A stretch of 64,000 bases of DNA from Tribonema minus (Eukaryota > Sar > Xanthophyceae > Tribonematales > Tribonemataceae): the NCBI GenBank assembly GCA_017506865.1, contig JAFCMP010000235.1, positions 62,001 through 126,000 of the forward strand, in the 5' to 3' direction. The stretch's first letter is position 1; every line of letters starts with the position of its first letter. Position numbers and translations under genes: made by a program. The notes below the pieces were generated by a model. That model searched no databases. It was not told the origin of the DNA and saw only the letters and a program-made list of their open reading frames with translations. Below, in pieces: positions 34,301-45,657 of the stretch.

Positions 34301-34340
34301 GTGGGTGCGGCGGCGACGCTGCGCCGTTGTGCGCACTTTG
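31328..34340 (-). CDS. TALE-class homeodomain transcription factor
   Basis: Binds DNA as a three-helix homeodomain with the three-residue TALE extension. The homeodomain is split over three exons: ~33415-33173 (SRNRLTRGATSILEGWLSEH then RHNPYP, phase 2 donor), 32712-32661 (SHDEKAELALACEITFAQ) and 31564-31328 (VNTWFTNARVRKNLVQRKLG, then Ala/Ser-rich to the stop). NPYP, Leu-Ala and WFTNAR are TALE signatures. The third helix has Arg-Val-Arg where most TALE proteins have three arginines. Upstream exons are 34340?-33761 (acidic, Gly-rich; DDDIPAMICALDG; phase 2 donor) and 33662-~33450 (Ser/Thr/Ala-rich, then TANELISTLDQMRNM). The join between that exon and the helix-1 exon is unresolved, as is the 5' end. 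KNOX, BELL or another TALE subclass cannot be decided. Confidence 0.85.
31852..31870. repeat. Interstitial telomere-type repeat, opposite orientation
   Basis: Three GGTTAG units, reverse of most other tracts in the window. Partner CCCTAA-type repeats occur at 32157-32195. Confidence 0.7.
32340..32615 (-). repeat. Downstream array of homeodomain exon ends
   Basis: The tail of exon 32712-32661 (encoding EITFAQ) with its GTGCGC donor and ~60 nt of intron is copied at about 32525-32610 and 32343-32410. A shared GGGCCCCCTCACTCAGCAC-like block lies in the intron part. Confidence 0.75.
32810..32990. repeat. Two-copy ~120-bp intron repeat
   Basis: Blocks at 32812-32885 and 32925-32985 share GATGAGATGA, CAGCATC, TGCTCTAAAAAC/GCCCTGAAAACG and GGCCAG plus CACAGTAGTA. 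They are in the intron following the homeodomain helix-1 exon. Confidence 0.6.
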
Positions 34341-34589
34341 GGCGTGCTTCAGCATGCCTGCGGCGCTTTCAATTGGGGGGTGGAAAGTGGTAGTCGGCAT
34401 CATAAGGACCCATCATTGTGTTTTGGGAGGCAGCGCTCGGCGGTCCGCATCGGCGTGGATTTCGGCCGCGAGGGAAGGCGGCGGAGGAAGGCGGCAGGCA
34501 CCAGCAGCACAGACGCCGTTGGCCTGCGTGGCGTGCGGCTGTCTCCTGCGTTACGGCTGAGTGAGTGATTGAGTGAGCAAGTAAGTGAC

Positions 34590-34830
34590 TCACTCGAAAG
34601 CTGTACGTGGCACGTGGGCCGGACCAGCGGGCGCACCAACTTCACGTGCGTGAACGAGGGAGCGCCGCGTACCGCATGGCACCGCGGTGCTGTTCAAGGC
34701 AAGACGATGGGAGCAGGTGCTCCGGCGGACAACGGCAGAAGTGCGGTTCGCAGGTGTCTGGGGGCAGTTGGAGCGTGTCACAAACCGTCACTTACCCTCT
34801 CTGCACGGCTGCACATGCAGTGCACGCATG
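34590..34830 (-). CDS. Possible 3' exon of the unrecognised minus-strand gene
   Basis: A frame reading RGAPSFTHVKLVRPLVRPTC then HVQLSS runs into a GTGAGTC donor near 34588. It could follow exon 35980-35807, but the acceptor and phase are ambiguous. Weak. Confidence 0.2.
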
Positions 34831-34839
34831 AATTGCACG

Positions 34840-35740
34840 GCTGGGATGCAATTGCGGCGCGCATTGCGGCGGCAGCACCAAGTGCTGAGAGCAGCTGCTA
34901 CCTGATAATGGTGGCAGAACAGGTGGCTTGCAGATCTTGCACAACACCATACTCCTCCCGCTGCGCGTACTGACGACACGTGCAACACATAGCTGGGATG
35001 CGATGGCGGCGCACTCGGCGGCGCCTGCACCGCGTACTGAGAGCAACTGCTCTCTGGCTGGCGACGGTACAAGAGCCATTCTGCATAACTTGCGCGCTGT
35101 TGTTTTCGCCGCGCGCATCCACCCGCAGGTGCACGACACACATACACCACCAGTTTTTACGTGCTCACGAGGACGCGACCCGCTGAAGAAGGGGGAGTTG
35201 CTATGGTCAGGGTGCAGATTAGGTCTTAATGTACACGTGATGGTGACCTGAAGGTGTGGGGTCATGCTGGGGGGGATCGAGCTCAATTCAGATCGCCAGG
35301 CTTGCAGAGAGACATATGGAGAAACTTGAGCGAAGCGTCTCTGATCCTATCGGTCTGTGCGCTGACGGCTGCTGGTTCCAACCTCTCCACGACGCTGCCA
35401 AGTCAATACTTCGAAGTATACGGCTCTACTCCCACCCTTCATGTGCCTCTTGCTTGCCCTAGTCGAAATAGATCTCATCAAGATACAGTGGCATGTGTAG
35501 GCAGGATGCAATCACACCAGGACGGTCCATACGTACCTGGGATGCGATGGCGGCGCACTTAGCGGCGGCGGCGCCGAGCAGCTGCGTGAGCGGTCGACGG
35601 CAGAAGGGCAGTTTGCTAGCTCATACTTCCTATATATTTTATACTGTCACAGCATACGTACATGCATACCTGGGATGCAATGGCGGCGCACTTGGCGGCG
35701 GCGGCGCCGAGCAGCTGCGCGAGCTGACGACGGCAGAAGA
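34840..35740 (-). repeat. Downstream array of exon ends (exon 35980-35807)
   Basis: The exon tail encoding AAAAKCAAIASQ and its donor recurs at about 35675-35725, 35545-35595, 34990-35050 and 34845-34905. Spacing grows and identity drops away from the exon. Some units contain a CATACTTCAAGTGCTTTGAAG-like hairpin (35757-35780). Confidence 0.8.
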
Positions 35741-35806
35741 GCCGTTTACATACCTCATACTTCAAGTGCTTTGAAGTATACTGTCACAGCATACGTACAC
35801 ACATAC

Positions 35807-38800
35807 CTGGGATGCAATAGCGGCGCACTTGGCGGCGGCGGCATCGAGCAGCTGCGCGAGCTGGTCGCACAGGCGCGAGCGCACGGCCGCGAGCGCCGCC
35901 GCGCGCACGCGCGCGTCGCCGCGGATGACGTCGAGGCGGCGCCAGCACAGCACCGCCGTGTAGTGCAGTAGCCGCTTTGTCTGCGTGCGCAGAGGAAGGT
36001 GGGCAAACTCAGTGATTCTTCCAAATTTGACACTTGAGTTACAACACTTCAAAGCCGCCAGTGATACTAGAGGCGGCGCCAGCACAGCACGGCGGTGTAG
36101 TGCGGGAGCCGCTTCATCTACGCTCGCGGAAAGAAGGCCAACCGCACTGGAAAGAAGGCCAACCGCACTGCTGGACTTGCGATGCTTCAAGGCTTGATGA
36201 TGTGAAGCGCAACGCTCAGCATCATTGCTGCCCTCGTGGCGCTGGGTGGGAATCTACACCTTCAACTTGTGAACGCCGCCAGATGTGCCTGTGCGTGCAT
36301 TACGTTTTCGCGCAGTGCGCGCCGCCGCCGCGCCCAATACACACCCTGCTTACCCCGCCGCCGCAGGTGTGAATGAACTCGTGAGTGATGCTTGTGGTCA
36401 CGAAGCACGCGCACGCGCATCCAGAGTGTTGTTGTTCGTGTGCATGCGGCGCGCAGGTGCTGCAGCGAGCGATGCGCACAGTATGTGGCAGTTACGTGCT
36501 CGCAGTCATCTGCGCGCTCAACGGCTACGGCAGTTACACTTGCCGGTATACAGCGCACAATGCATTCACCTCTAGCAGCATACGACTGGCGCCGGTCGTC
36601 CGCCGCAATGGTCATCCTGACGTCTTCCGCGTGGTATGGGGCAACAGGCTAGTGAGCAGCAGCTCTCCACAATGTCACCGGTACGTACATAGGCACGAAC
36701 GCACCTGCATGACCACTGTGCGCCACACGCCGCGCTGCAGCTGCTCGGCGACTGCGCCACCCTGCATCACATCACAGCGCACCGCGCCGCTGTCAGTGCA
36801 TGCTACAGACGCTGCGTCGTCAGGATGAGAGCGAGCACATTTGAACTGATCAGGCGCAGAGCGCCCTGGCGCAGTAACATCAACCTCAACGTGGTCACCC
36901 TGCGTGCGCACCACACGAAGTCACACTGCGTCGAGGATTATGCTCAGTATGTGCTGACAAGCGGGACATCTGCCGCCGTCAGGGGTGAAAGCGATTGCAG
37001 CGAACCGAGCGAGCACAGCAGCTTCAACTTCAACTCGTTGACCGCGCCGCCCTGCACGGCGCACGGCACACACACCGCGCCGCATGATGCGTCAGTACCC
37101 ACAGGCGACATGGACTTTGTCACTGTCATGGGCAAGAGCGAGCGCAGCAAATCAGGCGGGGGCACAGAGAGCCTGATTTCAACTTCAACTTCAATGGGGA
37201 TGTCTGCGGTGCGCACGTCCGGCCGTGACGCTCCAGCTGCGGCACGCCGCGCGGACCAGCGCTCGGGGCTGCACGCGCGTGCGCTGCGCGGTCCCGAACG
37301 CCGCTGATGCGTTAGGCCTGGGCCGCCGGTGCACGCGCCGCGTGGACACACGTGTCGGCGCAGCGCGCGCTGGGGCACCGAGTGCAGCAGCCCCGTCCCG
37401 CATAGGGGGGGGGGGGGGGGGGGGGGCAGCAAAACTGGGGCGTCGCTGAGCGCTGCTGCATTTTTCGTGGGCACGTGTGCCGCTGAGCACATGAGCTGGT
37501 TCCAGCGACCGCGTGCGGCGTTGCGGTGGCCATCACGCACGTGAGTTGAAGTTTGGTGGCCACAGCTCAACTTGATCGGCGGTATCGAACTGTTCCAAGG
37601 GATTGCGGGCAGTCGCGGTGACATGTCAAACTTGAAGTTATGCTCACACGCACGCGCACGTCATGACAAACTTGATGTTGCGACCGCGTGCGGCGCTGCG
37701 GTGGCCATCACGCGCACAAGTTGAAGTTTGGTGGCCACAGCGCTCATCTCGATCGGCGGTACCCGAACTGTTCCGAGGGAGAGCGCGTGCGATCGTGACG
37801 GCGCGTCAAATTTGGGGGTACGCTCACACGCATACGCGGCCCGACATGACTGAATCAAACACCAGAATATGAGTGACGTTCATAGCAGTGACAAAAACAG
37901 AGTTGAAGTTGTGCTCACGTCGTCGCTGTGGAGGGCCGCGATGGCGAGCACGAGCCCCTCATGCCTCAGCTTCTCCAGGGCTTGCGCAAGGGCCGCCGCG
38001 TGTTCGTCGCCGGCGCCGCCCCTGCATTTGTGAATTCAGCGCCGCAGAAAAAAGAATTCATGGAATTCAGCGTAGCAGATGGTGATGACAAGCGACCAAT
38101 CGTGATCACAGCACGCCGGTCGCTCTGCCAGCTTCTTTGGTCCACCCGCGCCGGGGCTTAACATTTGTGGCGAATTGTCTGTTATGTTGAATACGCCTTC
38201 ACAGCACACACATCACTGACGTCAGGGACGTGTCGTGGGTGCTGCTGGCGCCGCGCTCTGCATTCACGATTCGACACCCCATGAATGAAGTCACCGTGAC
38301 AATTAATAAAATCATTCATGGCGAATGCACAAGTACATCCTGCCTCGTAGACTGCGTACTTCAAAAGCGCGCCGCGCAGCACCAACCGCTGGTGCTGCCC
38401 CACCGCTCAGCAGCTAAAACACGCGAGCATAAACAACTTTTGGAGCACGGGGGCCGTTCCGCGCTCATCGCCGCCGTTACGTCGACGGTCACGGCAGTTA
38501 CACTTGCCGATGGACACAGACCGCAACGCATTCGCCCCCAGCAGCAGCACCGCAAGTGGCGTCGGGCTTCAGCTGTCGTCAGCTTTGGTGATTGGTCCAG
38601 ACCTCAACACATATCAAATGGTGGCACTGTTTGACTCGTGGCCGATGACTGCAGCAGCGGCGACCACGGTCAGTTGTGGAAGGCCTTCGATCTGACGGCC
38701 AGCCACACCTTGTCACCTAAGTAGAGCTCTACGATCATTTGATCCGTCTTTTCACATCACCAGATGCGCAGTGCGCGAGTCGCGCGCTTCCGCGCAGTCG

Positions 38801-40326
38801 CTCCTGGAACTTTCCGGAACTTTCCGCCGCGCGCACCTGAGCAGCTGGAGCGGGTTGGTGAGCTTGAAGTCGAAGTCGAAGCTGTTGACCTTGTTGTGCT
38901 GGCGCGCCCTGCGCTCGCCGTCCGCCGCCGCCTGCCGCGCCGCGCGACGACAGAGAGCGGCGAAGTTACGGCAAAGCAGCAAAGTTCGAGTGCAGCATGC
39001 GCGCATCGTCAGCGCCGCGTCGACCCCCGCACGTCGCAACGCAAGCAGCTGAGGATTCACGCTGACGTCCCATCAAGAGTATCAAAAATGGAAGGGAAAG
39101 AAAGGTGAAAGCGTACGTCGGTCGTCAATCCCGCCATCAGGCGCTGCAAGCGGCAGCGCTCAGGCCACGGCGTCGCCCGGGCTGCGCTCGCAAGGGTTAG
39201 GGTTAGAGTTCGCGAGCCGCGTCGCGCGTGCTGCTTCGTGGACCGTGGCGCTGCGCTGCCATCACGCGCGCGCACGGTCGCGGAACCCTGCCGGGCGCAC
39301 GAGCTGCGAGCCGCATCGCGGCGTTCTAGCGCGAGTTTCGTGCGCGTTCTCACTGCGAGCGCATGAGGGCTCAGCTGTCAGCATTGCGCGCGCTGCCTGC
39401 GCGAAACGGGTACCGCGCCCCCCTTCTCCTCGCAGCGACACGGCGCTCAACCGCAGTCCTGCTTTCCGGCGCGCCGCGCGGGCGTGCGACGCCGACAGAC
39501 GGCCGAGGCGCCGCCGCATGCGGCAGCGGCATGCACGTAGGTATGCATGTACAGTAGGTACGCAGGTTCCACACGCGGTCATCGTGTCATGCTGAGTCAG
39601 TGCCGTTGCCGTGCGCAACTGCATCAGAGCCGTGGCAGAAGCATTGGCGGCGGCGACGGCGGCGGCGGCGGTGGCGGCGGTGGCGGCAGCGGCGGCGGCA
39701 GCGGCGGCAGCGGCGGCGGCGGCGGCGGCGGTAGCGGCGGCGGCGGCGGTAGCGGCGGCGGCGGCGGCGGCGGCGGCAGCGGCGGCCGCGGCAGCGGCGG
39801 CGGCGGCGGCGACTATGGTGCTGCCGCGTGCCGGGGAATGAAGCAGTGCGGGCACTAGTCAAGACATGAGCGCAGCATCGGGCGCAGCACGTTCGCCGAG
39901 AGGGCTGCTGTGTTGAAGTCAATGTTGAAGTCAATGTTGAAGTCAATGTTTGAAGTTCATGTTGCAGGAGCGTCTTCTACTAACAATTCCTGCTGCCATC
40001 ACCCCCGCTCCGCCGCAGCCGCCGCGCGACGACTCGGTCATCTACCTGCCTACCCATACGCACGACCATAGCCGTTGCCACTGTGCTGAACTGCTCTCAG
40101 TGTGCGCGCGTGTCACGGCGCTGAGGCGCAAAGCCTCTAGAGATCAGCGATTCACCTTGTGTTGCGCCAGGATTTCCGGCACATTGTGCACGAGCTCTGC
40201 CACGATGTCGTCGTATGCCCTTACGCTCTGGCCGCCGTCGGCGCTGCCGCCGTCGCCGCCGTCGTTGTCATCGCCGGTGCACGACGCGGCCGCCTCCAGC
40301 GCGCTCTTTCTCACAGCGGAGGGGTG
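35807..40326 (-). CDS. Unrecognised multi-exon gene (four joined exons)
   Basis: Exons in order: 40326-40156, 39048-38837, 38021-37919, 35980-35807. Phases fit (0, then 2 to 1, then 0, 0). Segment 1: Gly/Asp-rich, then SVRAYDDIVAELVHNVPEIL. Segment 2: basic and Ala/Arg-rich, then VNSFDFDFKLTNPLQLLR. Segment 3: EHAAALAQALEKLRHEGLVL then AIAALHSDD. Segment 4: TKRLLHYTAVLCWRRLDVIR, then Ala-rich with DQLAQLLDAAAAKCAAIASQ. Mostly helical, no membrane segment. Exon 4 loosely resembles the helical region of GINS-type replication proteins, but this is not enough to name it. Missing exons are possible between 37919 and 35980, before 40326 and after 35807. The splice-flanking exon-fragment arrays around exon 4 support its being a real exon. 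Confidence 0.5.
36065..36120 (-). repeat. Upstream copy of exon 5' end (exon 35980-35807)
   Basis: A ~45-nt copy of the first part of the exon (encoding KRLxHYTAVLCWRRL) lies about 110 bp upstream in gene sense, then diverges. Confidence 0.75.
36125..37915. other. Intronic or intergenic stretch with a ~190-bp duplicated block
   Basis: No supported exon. Blocks at about 37500-37665 and 37680-37830 are diverged tandem copies (shared GTTGAAGTTTGGTGGCCACAG, CGATCGGCGGTA and CACACGCA segments). A run of about 23 G is at 37404-37427. Confidence 0.45.
39640..39825. repeat. Long GGC-triplet microsatellite
   Basis: About 180 bp of GGC/AGC/GGT triplets. It sits in the intron between exons 40326-40156 and 39048-38837 of the minus-strand gene. 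Long Ala or Gly frames here are repeat artefacts. Confidence 0.85.
39900..39962. repeat. GTTGAAGTCAAT tandem repeat
   Basis: Four successive TGTTGAAGTCAA-like 12-bp units, a local tandem expansion of the TTGAAGT motif found throughout the introns. Confidence 0.75.
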
Positions 40327-41019
40327 CTGCGGCGGCGCAGGAGCCGACAGAGCTGAGCGTCATTGCCGGTGGGAATGTGCTCATAAAGCGCAGTAGGTTT
40401 TGCAACACGGGCCGTTGTTCATGCAGAAGCAGCTGGGTTTGGCAGAGCTGACTGTCATTGCCAGTGGGAATTTGCTCGTGAAGCACGGTAGGTTTTGCAA
40501 CAAGGGGCGTTGAGTCATTGACCCATGCAATAGCGGCTGGCGGCCATGGCGGCATCGTGGTGTGTGGTGCAGCTGCAGCCTCTTGTCCTGTGATCTACGT
40601 CATTGCAGCCCGCTGAAATATATCCTCCAAAATACGAGATAGTGAGCAGAGAGGGCCTGCTGTTGTTAGCAGGCCTCTTTCAGGCAACTCCTTCACCGCA
40701 GTGCCCATCGATAGCAATCAAACACATGCCCGATTTTCCCAATCTCTCTTGAAGTTGGTCAACTCTGGTTGGGTCAAGGTTGCTGGTCGGCCGGGCCGAC
40801 TTTGGACCTCAATGCAGGAGGAATCACATATTTCAAAGCAGCGCCGAGGATCACCTATGCCAGCGTGTATGATTGCAAAACTGCAAAACTGCAAGCAGCC
40901 TCCCTCCACCCTATCCTCCTTTATTCACAGCACGCACCGATACAAACCGCCGTCCTCTCGGCGCGGGACGCCGCTGACCGCGCTCTGCTATAGTCATTGC
41001 TGACAGGTTCGTTGCTGTA

Positions 41020-41215
41020 GGTGCTGCTGCACGATACCGCAATCAGCGAACACCCTCCTGCGCTGCTTCACTCGAGGTTGTTTGCACAACCCGCACCATG
41101 TGATGTATGGGGTCGAGCACATCATTCCAGCGGATAGCGCGGCTGAGAGCAAGCGGCGGCTATGTAACTCGCACCTCGCCGCGTCTACCAAGCCGCTTGT
41201 CAAGTTACTTGTGAG
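41020..41215 (+). CDS. Possible exon with an HNH-like motif
   Basis: Between a CTGTAG acceptor and a CTTGTGAGC donor lies a Cys-rich frame with GCLHNPHHVMYGVEHIIPAD and KRRLCNSHLAAS. The HIIP ... Leu-Cys-Asn pattern resembles HNH/RRXRR-type nuclease centres. No neighbouring exon was found and no catalytic geometry can be confirmed. It could be a fragment of a mobile element. Confidence 0.25.
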
Positions 41216-42754
41216 CACCAGCAACACGCCCGGGCCAAGCACGAAACACCGTACTCGCGGCCCGCGGGCGCCGCGAATCAGAGCGGCGGCCGTGTCCTCC
41301 TCAAAACAGCTGATGACTCCGCTCTGTGTCAACTGCTGACTGACATGTGCGTGGGTGCATACACACAGAGAGCACAAACACACGGCCGCCGTTGACATTG
41401 ACCGCTGAGCAATGCCATCTTTTGAAGTTGAGGTGAGGGAGTGCGCGTGGTAACTGTCTTGACACACAGCAATAGGTCAGCTAAAGCAAGTCTTGCATAC
41501 AAATGATGCTTTGTGCCACCTGCAGTTGCCGAGGCGGCGCCGGTCACACATTGCTGAGCCCCACAATGTACTCAGTCTAGCAGGAGGGATTAGGCTGATC
41601 CTCATGAACGTTTGGCATAGGGTCAAACCAGTGTGAGCCTCCAGGGGTGCACATACACACCTTCCATTACACAGATCAGGTTAACGTGCTTCAAAGAGCC
41701 TACAATGTTACCAGATGTCCAAAATGCTGCCTATTGTGCCTACCCATGCACACAACGACTCCATGAGCCACCACTATCCAGCCACGGTGTTGCAAGGCAA
41801 TAGAGAGTTGTGCAGTTGACACAGAATTTGGTACAAGCTTTGAACTTCGGGCCATTGGACTGCACTACACACATGCACCTGAGAGTTGAAGCATGTGGCT
41901 GATGATTGCATTCGTATGCATGCACGGTGGTGACGTGCACCATGTGCATTGGTGGCAGAAAAAGAGCACATACTATCTTTAGAAACACCAGCGCACGTGC
42001 GCGATATGACAACGCCGGCAAGCGCAGACACCAACGGCCCAAACCAAGCGCCAGGAGCAAAGAGCATTCTGAAGGTCACGCAGTGCACACAGAACATGGC
42101 TGCAAAGCAAAATGGCCAACAGCAGGGGCACACAGGACACACAAAAGGCGCGCGCGCGCGCCAGAACCAGAACCGTGAGCAACGTGAATATATGACATGC
42201 GTCACCAGCCGGTACATGTAATAACGCGCGCAGCACTGATAATCAGCACATACAATGCTCGCCGTAACGCCTCCCTCGCGCCCAAAACCACCCCCATGAT
42301 CCCCTCCGCCCGGCGAGTTCATAGGAAAAGGCCGTCTATAAATGTATGTCAATGCGAGCTGCGCTGCCCCGTGCCGCGGTGAGCTCTAGCGGATAGCGAA
42401 TGCCGCGGCGCCTTGCGTCTCTATTCAAAATCTGCTGCGCGAACGCGGCAGCGGCGCAGCTGAAAGCGGTGCCCTGGACCCCCCCACCCCCCCCAGAGCG
42501 GGCGGGGTTGAGGGGGGTTCCGAAGCTCGCTGATCGCTGCCCCGCTGCCGACTGAGCTTAACCCTAGACGAGCGGATGTGTGTGAGCGCCGGAGAACTGT
42601 GAAAATGGCAGCCTGCTGACTAAGCACGTATGACAACGGCCACGCAAGACTACCTATTTACACGTAAAGGAAGAAGGCTGCCGGCTGGGGGGGAGGCGGT
42701 CACACGGCGCGCTGCCGCGGAGCGCGGCGGTGGCGGCAGCGGCGGCGCGCGTGA
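41216..42754. other. Intergenic stretch, no supported gene
   Basis: Downstream of the basic nuclear-type gene on the minus strand. Only short frames are present; none shows a splice pattern or motif I trust. Confidence 0.4.
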
Positions 42755-44827
42755 TCATTGCTGAGCGGTGCTGCCGCAGGCGCCGCCGAGCGACGACGCG
42801 GCGGACTCCACGCTGGTCGCCGTGTAGTCGGAGACGCCGCTCGCCGTGTCTTCGTCGCCGGACGAGCCCGCGCTCGACGCCGACAGCGACGTCGGGCGCC
42901 GCCCCTTGGCCGCCGCCGCGAGCGCCTTGAAGCGCTTCGCCTGGCGCAGGTCCTCCGCAAACTGCGGCCGCAGGTGCAGCCTGCCGCCCGTTTCGTCGAC
43001 GTCCTCGTCGTCCGCGGCGACAGCGGTCGCGGGGGGCGGGCACGCGGCAGACGAGGAGACGCGCCGCGCGCGCGCCGCGCCGCTGCCGCCCTCCTCTGCG
43101 CTTGTCGCGCCGCCGTCGCTGGCGCCGCTGTGCTGCTGCTGCCGCCGCTGGTACTGATCAGCTGCCACCGCTGCCGCAGACGCCGGCGTGGGCAGCTCGT
43201 GCCGCAGCGGCGAGCTCGCGGCGACGCACTCGCTGCTGCGCGGCGGTCGGTCGGCGGAGTCGGTCTCGCCGTCCGAGCCGACGCGCGCGCGCTGCTTGAG
43301 GCGGCGGTCGCGGCGCGCCTTGGCCTCCTTCTCGCGGTAGCCGATGGGGTCGGCCTCGCGCAGGCGCCGGCGCGACTCCTGCTTGCGCCGCCGCTGGTTC
43401 GCCTTGCGGCGCTCGTCCTCCGTCATGTCCGCGAGCAGCTGCGCCTGGCCGACGCCCGCCGCCGCTGCTGCCGCCGCCGCCGCCGGCGGCATGTACGCGT
43501 TGGGCACCACCGAGTAGGGGCCCTGCGGCAGGCCCGGCTGCGGGTACGAGGCGCCGTAGAAGAAGCCCGGGGCCGCGCCGCGCATGTAGGCGGGGTTCAT
43601 CGCCGCCGCCGCCGCCACCGCCGCCGCGGCGCCCGGTCCCGGCGACGCAGTGCCGGTCATGGAGACCATGCCGGGGGGGATGCCGAGGCCCGCGAGGTTC
43701 ATGTTCATGCCGAAGAACGGCGGCCCGACCTGCGGCGGCAGCTGCTGGTGCGGCAGCCCGTACATGTGCGCGAGGTGGGGGATGGCGGGGATGCCGGCCG
43801 CGAAGCCCGGCGCCTGGGGGTAGGGCCAGTAGGGGATGGGGGACATGTGCGCCATGGACAGCGGCATGCCGCTGGGCTGCGGGCTGCCCTCCTGCTTTAC
43901 CAGCGCCCCTTGTTTCGGGAACCTGGCGGCCATGGCCTCCCAGCTCATCGCGGGAGGCACCACTAGGGGGGACGCGCTCTTGTCCTGGCTCGTGGTTGAA
44001 CCTGAGGACGAGTCGCTGGAGCTGCCGCTGCCGCAGCTGGCGAGCCTCATGGGGTCCAGCATGGAGCCGCCGCTGGAGCTCTCGTCGTCCTGCTGCCGCC
44101 GCCCGTGCTGCTGCTGCTTGGCGGCGTCCTGCACGGCCTTCTGAAAGGCGGAGTGGAGGTCGTTGAGGTCCTGCTGCTGCTGCTGCAGGGACCGCTCCAT
44201 GTGTATTTGCTGCAGTGATTTGACGGGGCGGCCGCCTAGTGGTGCTGACAGACCCCTTGCGTCCATGGGCATGTAGGGGTAGGGTGGCATCACCACGCCG
44301 CCGGTTACTGCGCTCCACTGCGCCATGTGCTCCGGCTCGGACTCCCACGATGGGGAGGTTCTTGTCTGTTCCATGGACGTTCTGTGAACACGGTTGCTGC
44401 TGGTGTTGGCAACAGCTCTGCCTGGTAGTATTGCCTCAGCGGCACTCGCTGCTCGCGCTGGAGCTCGGTGTATGTGCTTGCCTGCAAGCAAAATCAAGTT
44501 CAGTGCGAAGGTGAGATAAAAAACAGGCACGCACTGTGGTTGCAGTACGATGGTGGGCGGGCTACGTGATGTTTGCTGGGCAGCGCAGACATGGTCATGC
44601 AACAGCCCAGAAGGGGGCCGCCCTCCCCCACAGCAGGCACAGCTAGGCCCGCTGTGTGTCAGTGCCGCCCGATGGGGCAGAAAGGGCTGATGGGCTTGCA
44701 GGGATAGGCGACGGGCCTCACCTAGTGAGGCAGCCTGGTGGATGGTAGTACTTGCGCTGACCGGTGGCGCCCTGCTTGATGTTGTCCTGCTGCTTGCACC
44801 TGAGGTCGGATGTAGTGGGACGAACAT
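42755..44827 (-). CDS. Basic, low-complexity probable nuclear protein
   Basis: Main exon 44481-42755. A first exon 44827-44722, joined in phase 1 across intron 44721-44482 (GTGAGG donor, TTGCAG acceptor), keeps the frame open. An internal start MEQTRTSPSWES at 44381 in a CCATGG context is the alternative, in which case the upstream part is 5' UTR. The protein has a poly-Gln/Asp coiled segment (RSLQQQQQDLNDLHSAFQKA), long Pro/Gly/Met-rich stretches, an Ala run, then a very basic block (DERRKANQRRRKQESRRRLR, EKEAKARRDRRLKQRAR) and an acidic Ser-rich tail. The basic block suggests nucleic-acid binding or nuclear import, but I recognise no zipper or helix-loop-helix. Codon usage is strongly GC-ending. 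A competing frame in exon 1 (MRRQSLPALRRAW) is noted under findings. Confidence 0.65.
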   Translation of the reverse strand: MFVPLHPTSGASSRTTSSRAPPVSASTTIHQAASLGEARRLSLQAHQPFLPHRAALTHSGPSCACCGGGRPPSGLLHDHVCAAQQTSRSPPTIVLQPQCVPVFYLTFALNLILLAGKHIHRAPARAASAAEAILPGRAVANTSSNRVHRTSMEQTRTSPSWESEPEHMAQWSAVTGGVVMPPYPYMPMDARGLSAPLGGRPVKSLQQIHMERSLQQQQQDLNDLHSAFQKAVQDAAKQQQHGRRQQDDESSSGGSMLDPMRLASCGSGSSSDSSSGSTTSQDKSASPLVVPPAMSWEAMAARFPKQGALVKQEGSPQPSGMPLSMAHMSPIPYWPYPQAPGFAAGIPAIPHLAHMYGLPHQQLPPQVGPPFFGMNMNLAGLGIPPGMVSMTGTASPGPGAAAAVAAAAAMNPAYMRGAAPGFFYGASYPQPGLPQGPYSVVPNAYMPPAAAAAAAAAGVGQAQLLADMTEDERRKANQRRRKQESRRRLREADPIGYREKEAKARRDRRLKQRARVGSDGETDSADRPPRSSECVAASSPLRHELPTPASAAAVAADQYQRRQQQHSGASDGGATSAEEGGSGAARARRVSSSAACPPPATAVAADDEDVDETGGRLHLRPQFAEDLRQAKRFKALAAAAKGRRPTSLSASSAGSSGDEDTASGVSDYTATSVESAASSLGGACGSTAQQ

Positions 44828-45657
44828 CCGAGACAGACCAAGCCCTCCTCAGAGCAGGGAGACTCTGACGACGCATTTAACCCTTCTTTACGCAGGGAAC
44901 GAAAAAGACGTCATTCGTGGGTAATTGTTCTTTTGGGACCTCACAAACCCCCCCATCACCCCCCTTTGAGCCGTTTCTGGGCAAAGTACTGAGACGATGT
45001 ATGGTTTCATGTATGTGCATGTGCGTACATGCGTATGTATTCAACAGGTCTCTGCACAGGATCCTGCAGCTCGCTCCTGAACTATGCTCTTGTTGATCAG
45101 CATGTCTACGCCATGGCCCATGCACGCTGCTTTCTCAGTACCCTCAACCTGCTGCCTCTACAGGCTGACTGGCACCCCGTGCAGCAGCAGTCGCGCCGTG
45201 CCGACATCCTCCTACATGCGAGAGACTCCCCGCGCTGTGCCTGGCGTCACCGGCCTGGCCAACGTTCTAGACAGCGCGTTCGCCGGCCTACGTGTTCCAT
45301 TGGTATAGGCGGCTAGCCCGCCTTCCAGAAGCTGCGACTGTGCCCCCCGTCTTTCGAGAACGAGGTGGGTTCAGGTGACGTGTCACATGAGATGTGGGAC
45401 GTCACATGACTGAAGGGGCATGGGGCCTCACGCAAGATAGAGAGATCCTCAGCGTTACAGGTGACCAGGGCGAGGAGAGTGTGAGCGAAAGAAGCCGTTG
45501 CTATTGGCGACATGAGATGTACGACACATGGAAGCGCGCCGCTGCTGCTGCTGCTGATGGTCCAGCGGCGCTGCACCTGTGCACACCAAGCTACGCATCC
45601 ACGCAGTGGCTGCCTGCATGGCGTGTGTGCAAGGGCAGCTCTGCTGACTGCTGCAGG

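Noticed and set aside
39262..39855. Minus-strand frame with a very long Ala run
   Set aside because: Product of the GGC microsatellite; no flanking conserved residues.
42755..43480. bZIP or bHLH transcription factor
   Set aside because: The basic block is not followed by a leucine heptad or helix-loop-helix pattern.
42758..43966. Long + strand open frame (402 codons)
   Set aside because: Antisense shadow of the GC-ending codons of the minus-strand basic protein; composition is Arg/Ala-rich with no motif.
43158..44348. Long minus-strand frame (396 codons)
   Set aside because: Out-of-frame reading of the same gene, Arg/Pro/His-rich and lacking the ordered Gln and basic blocks.
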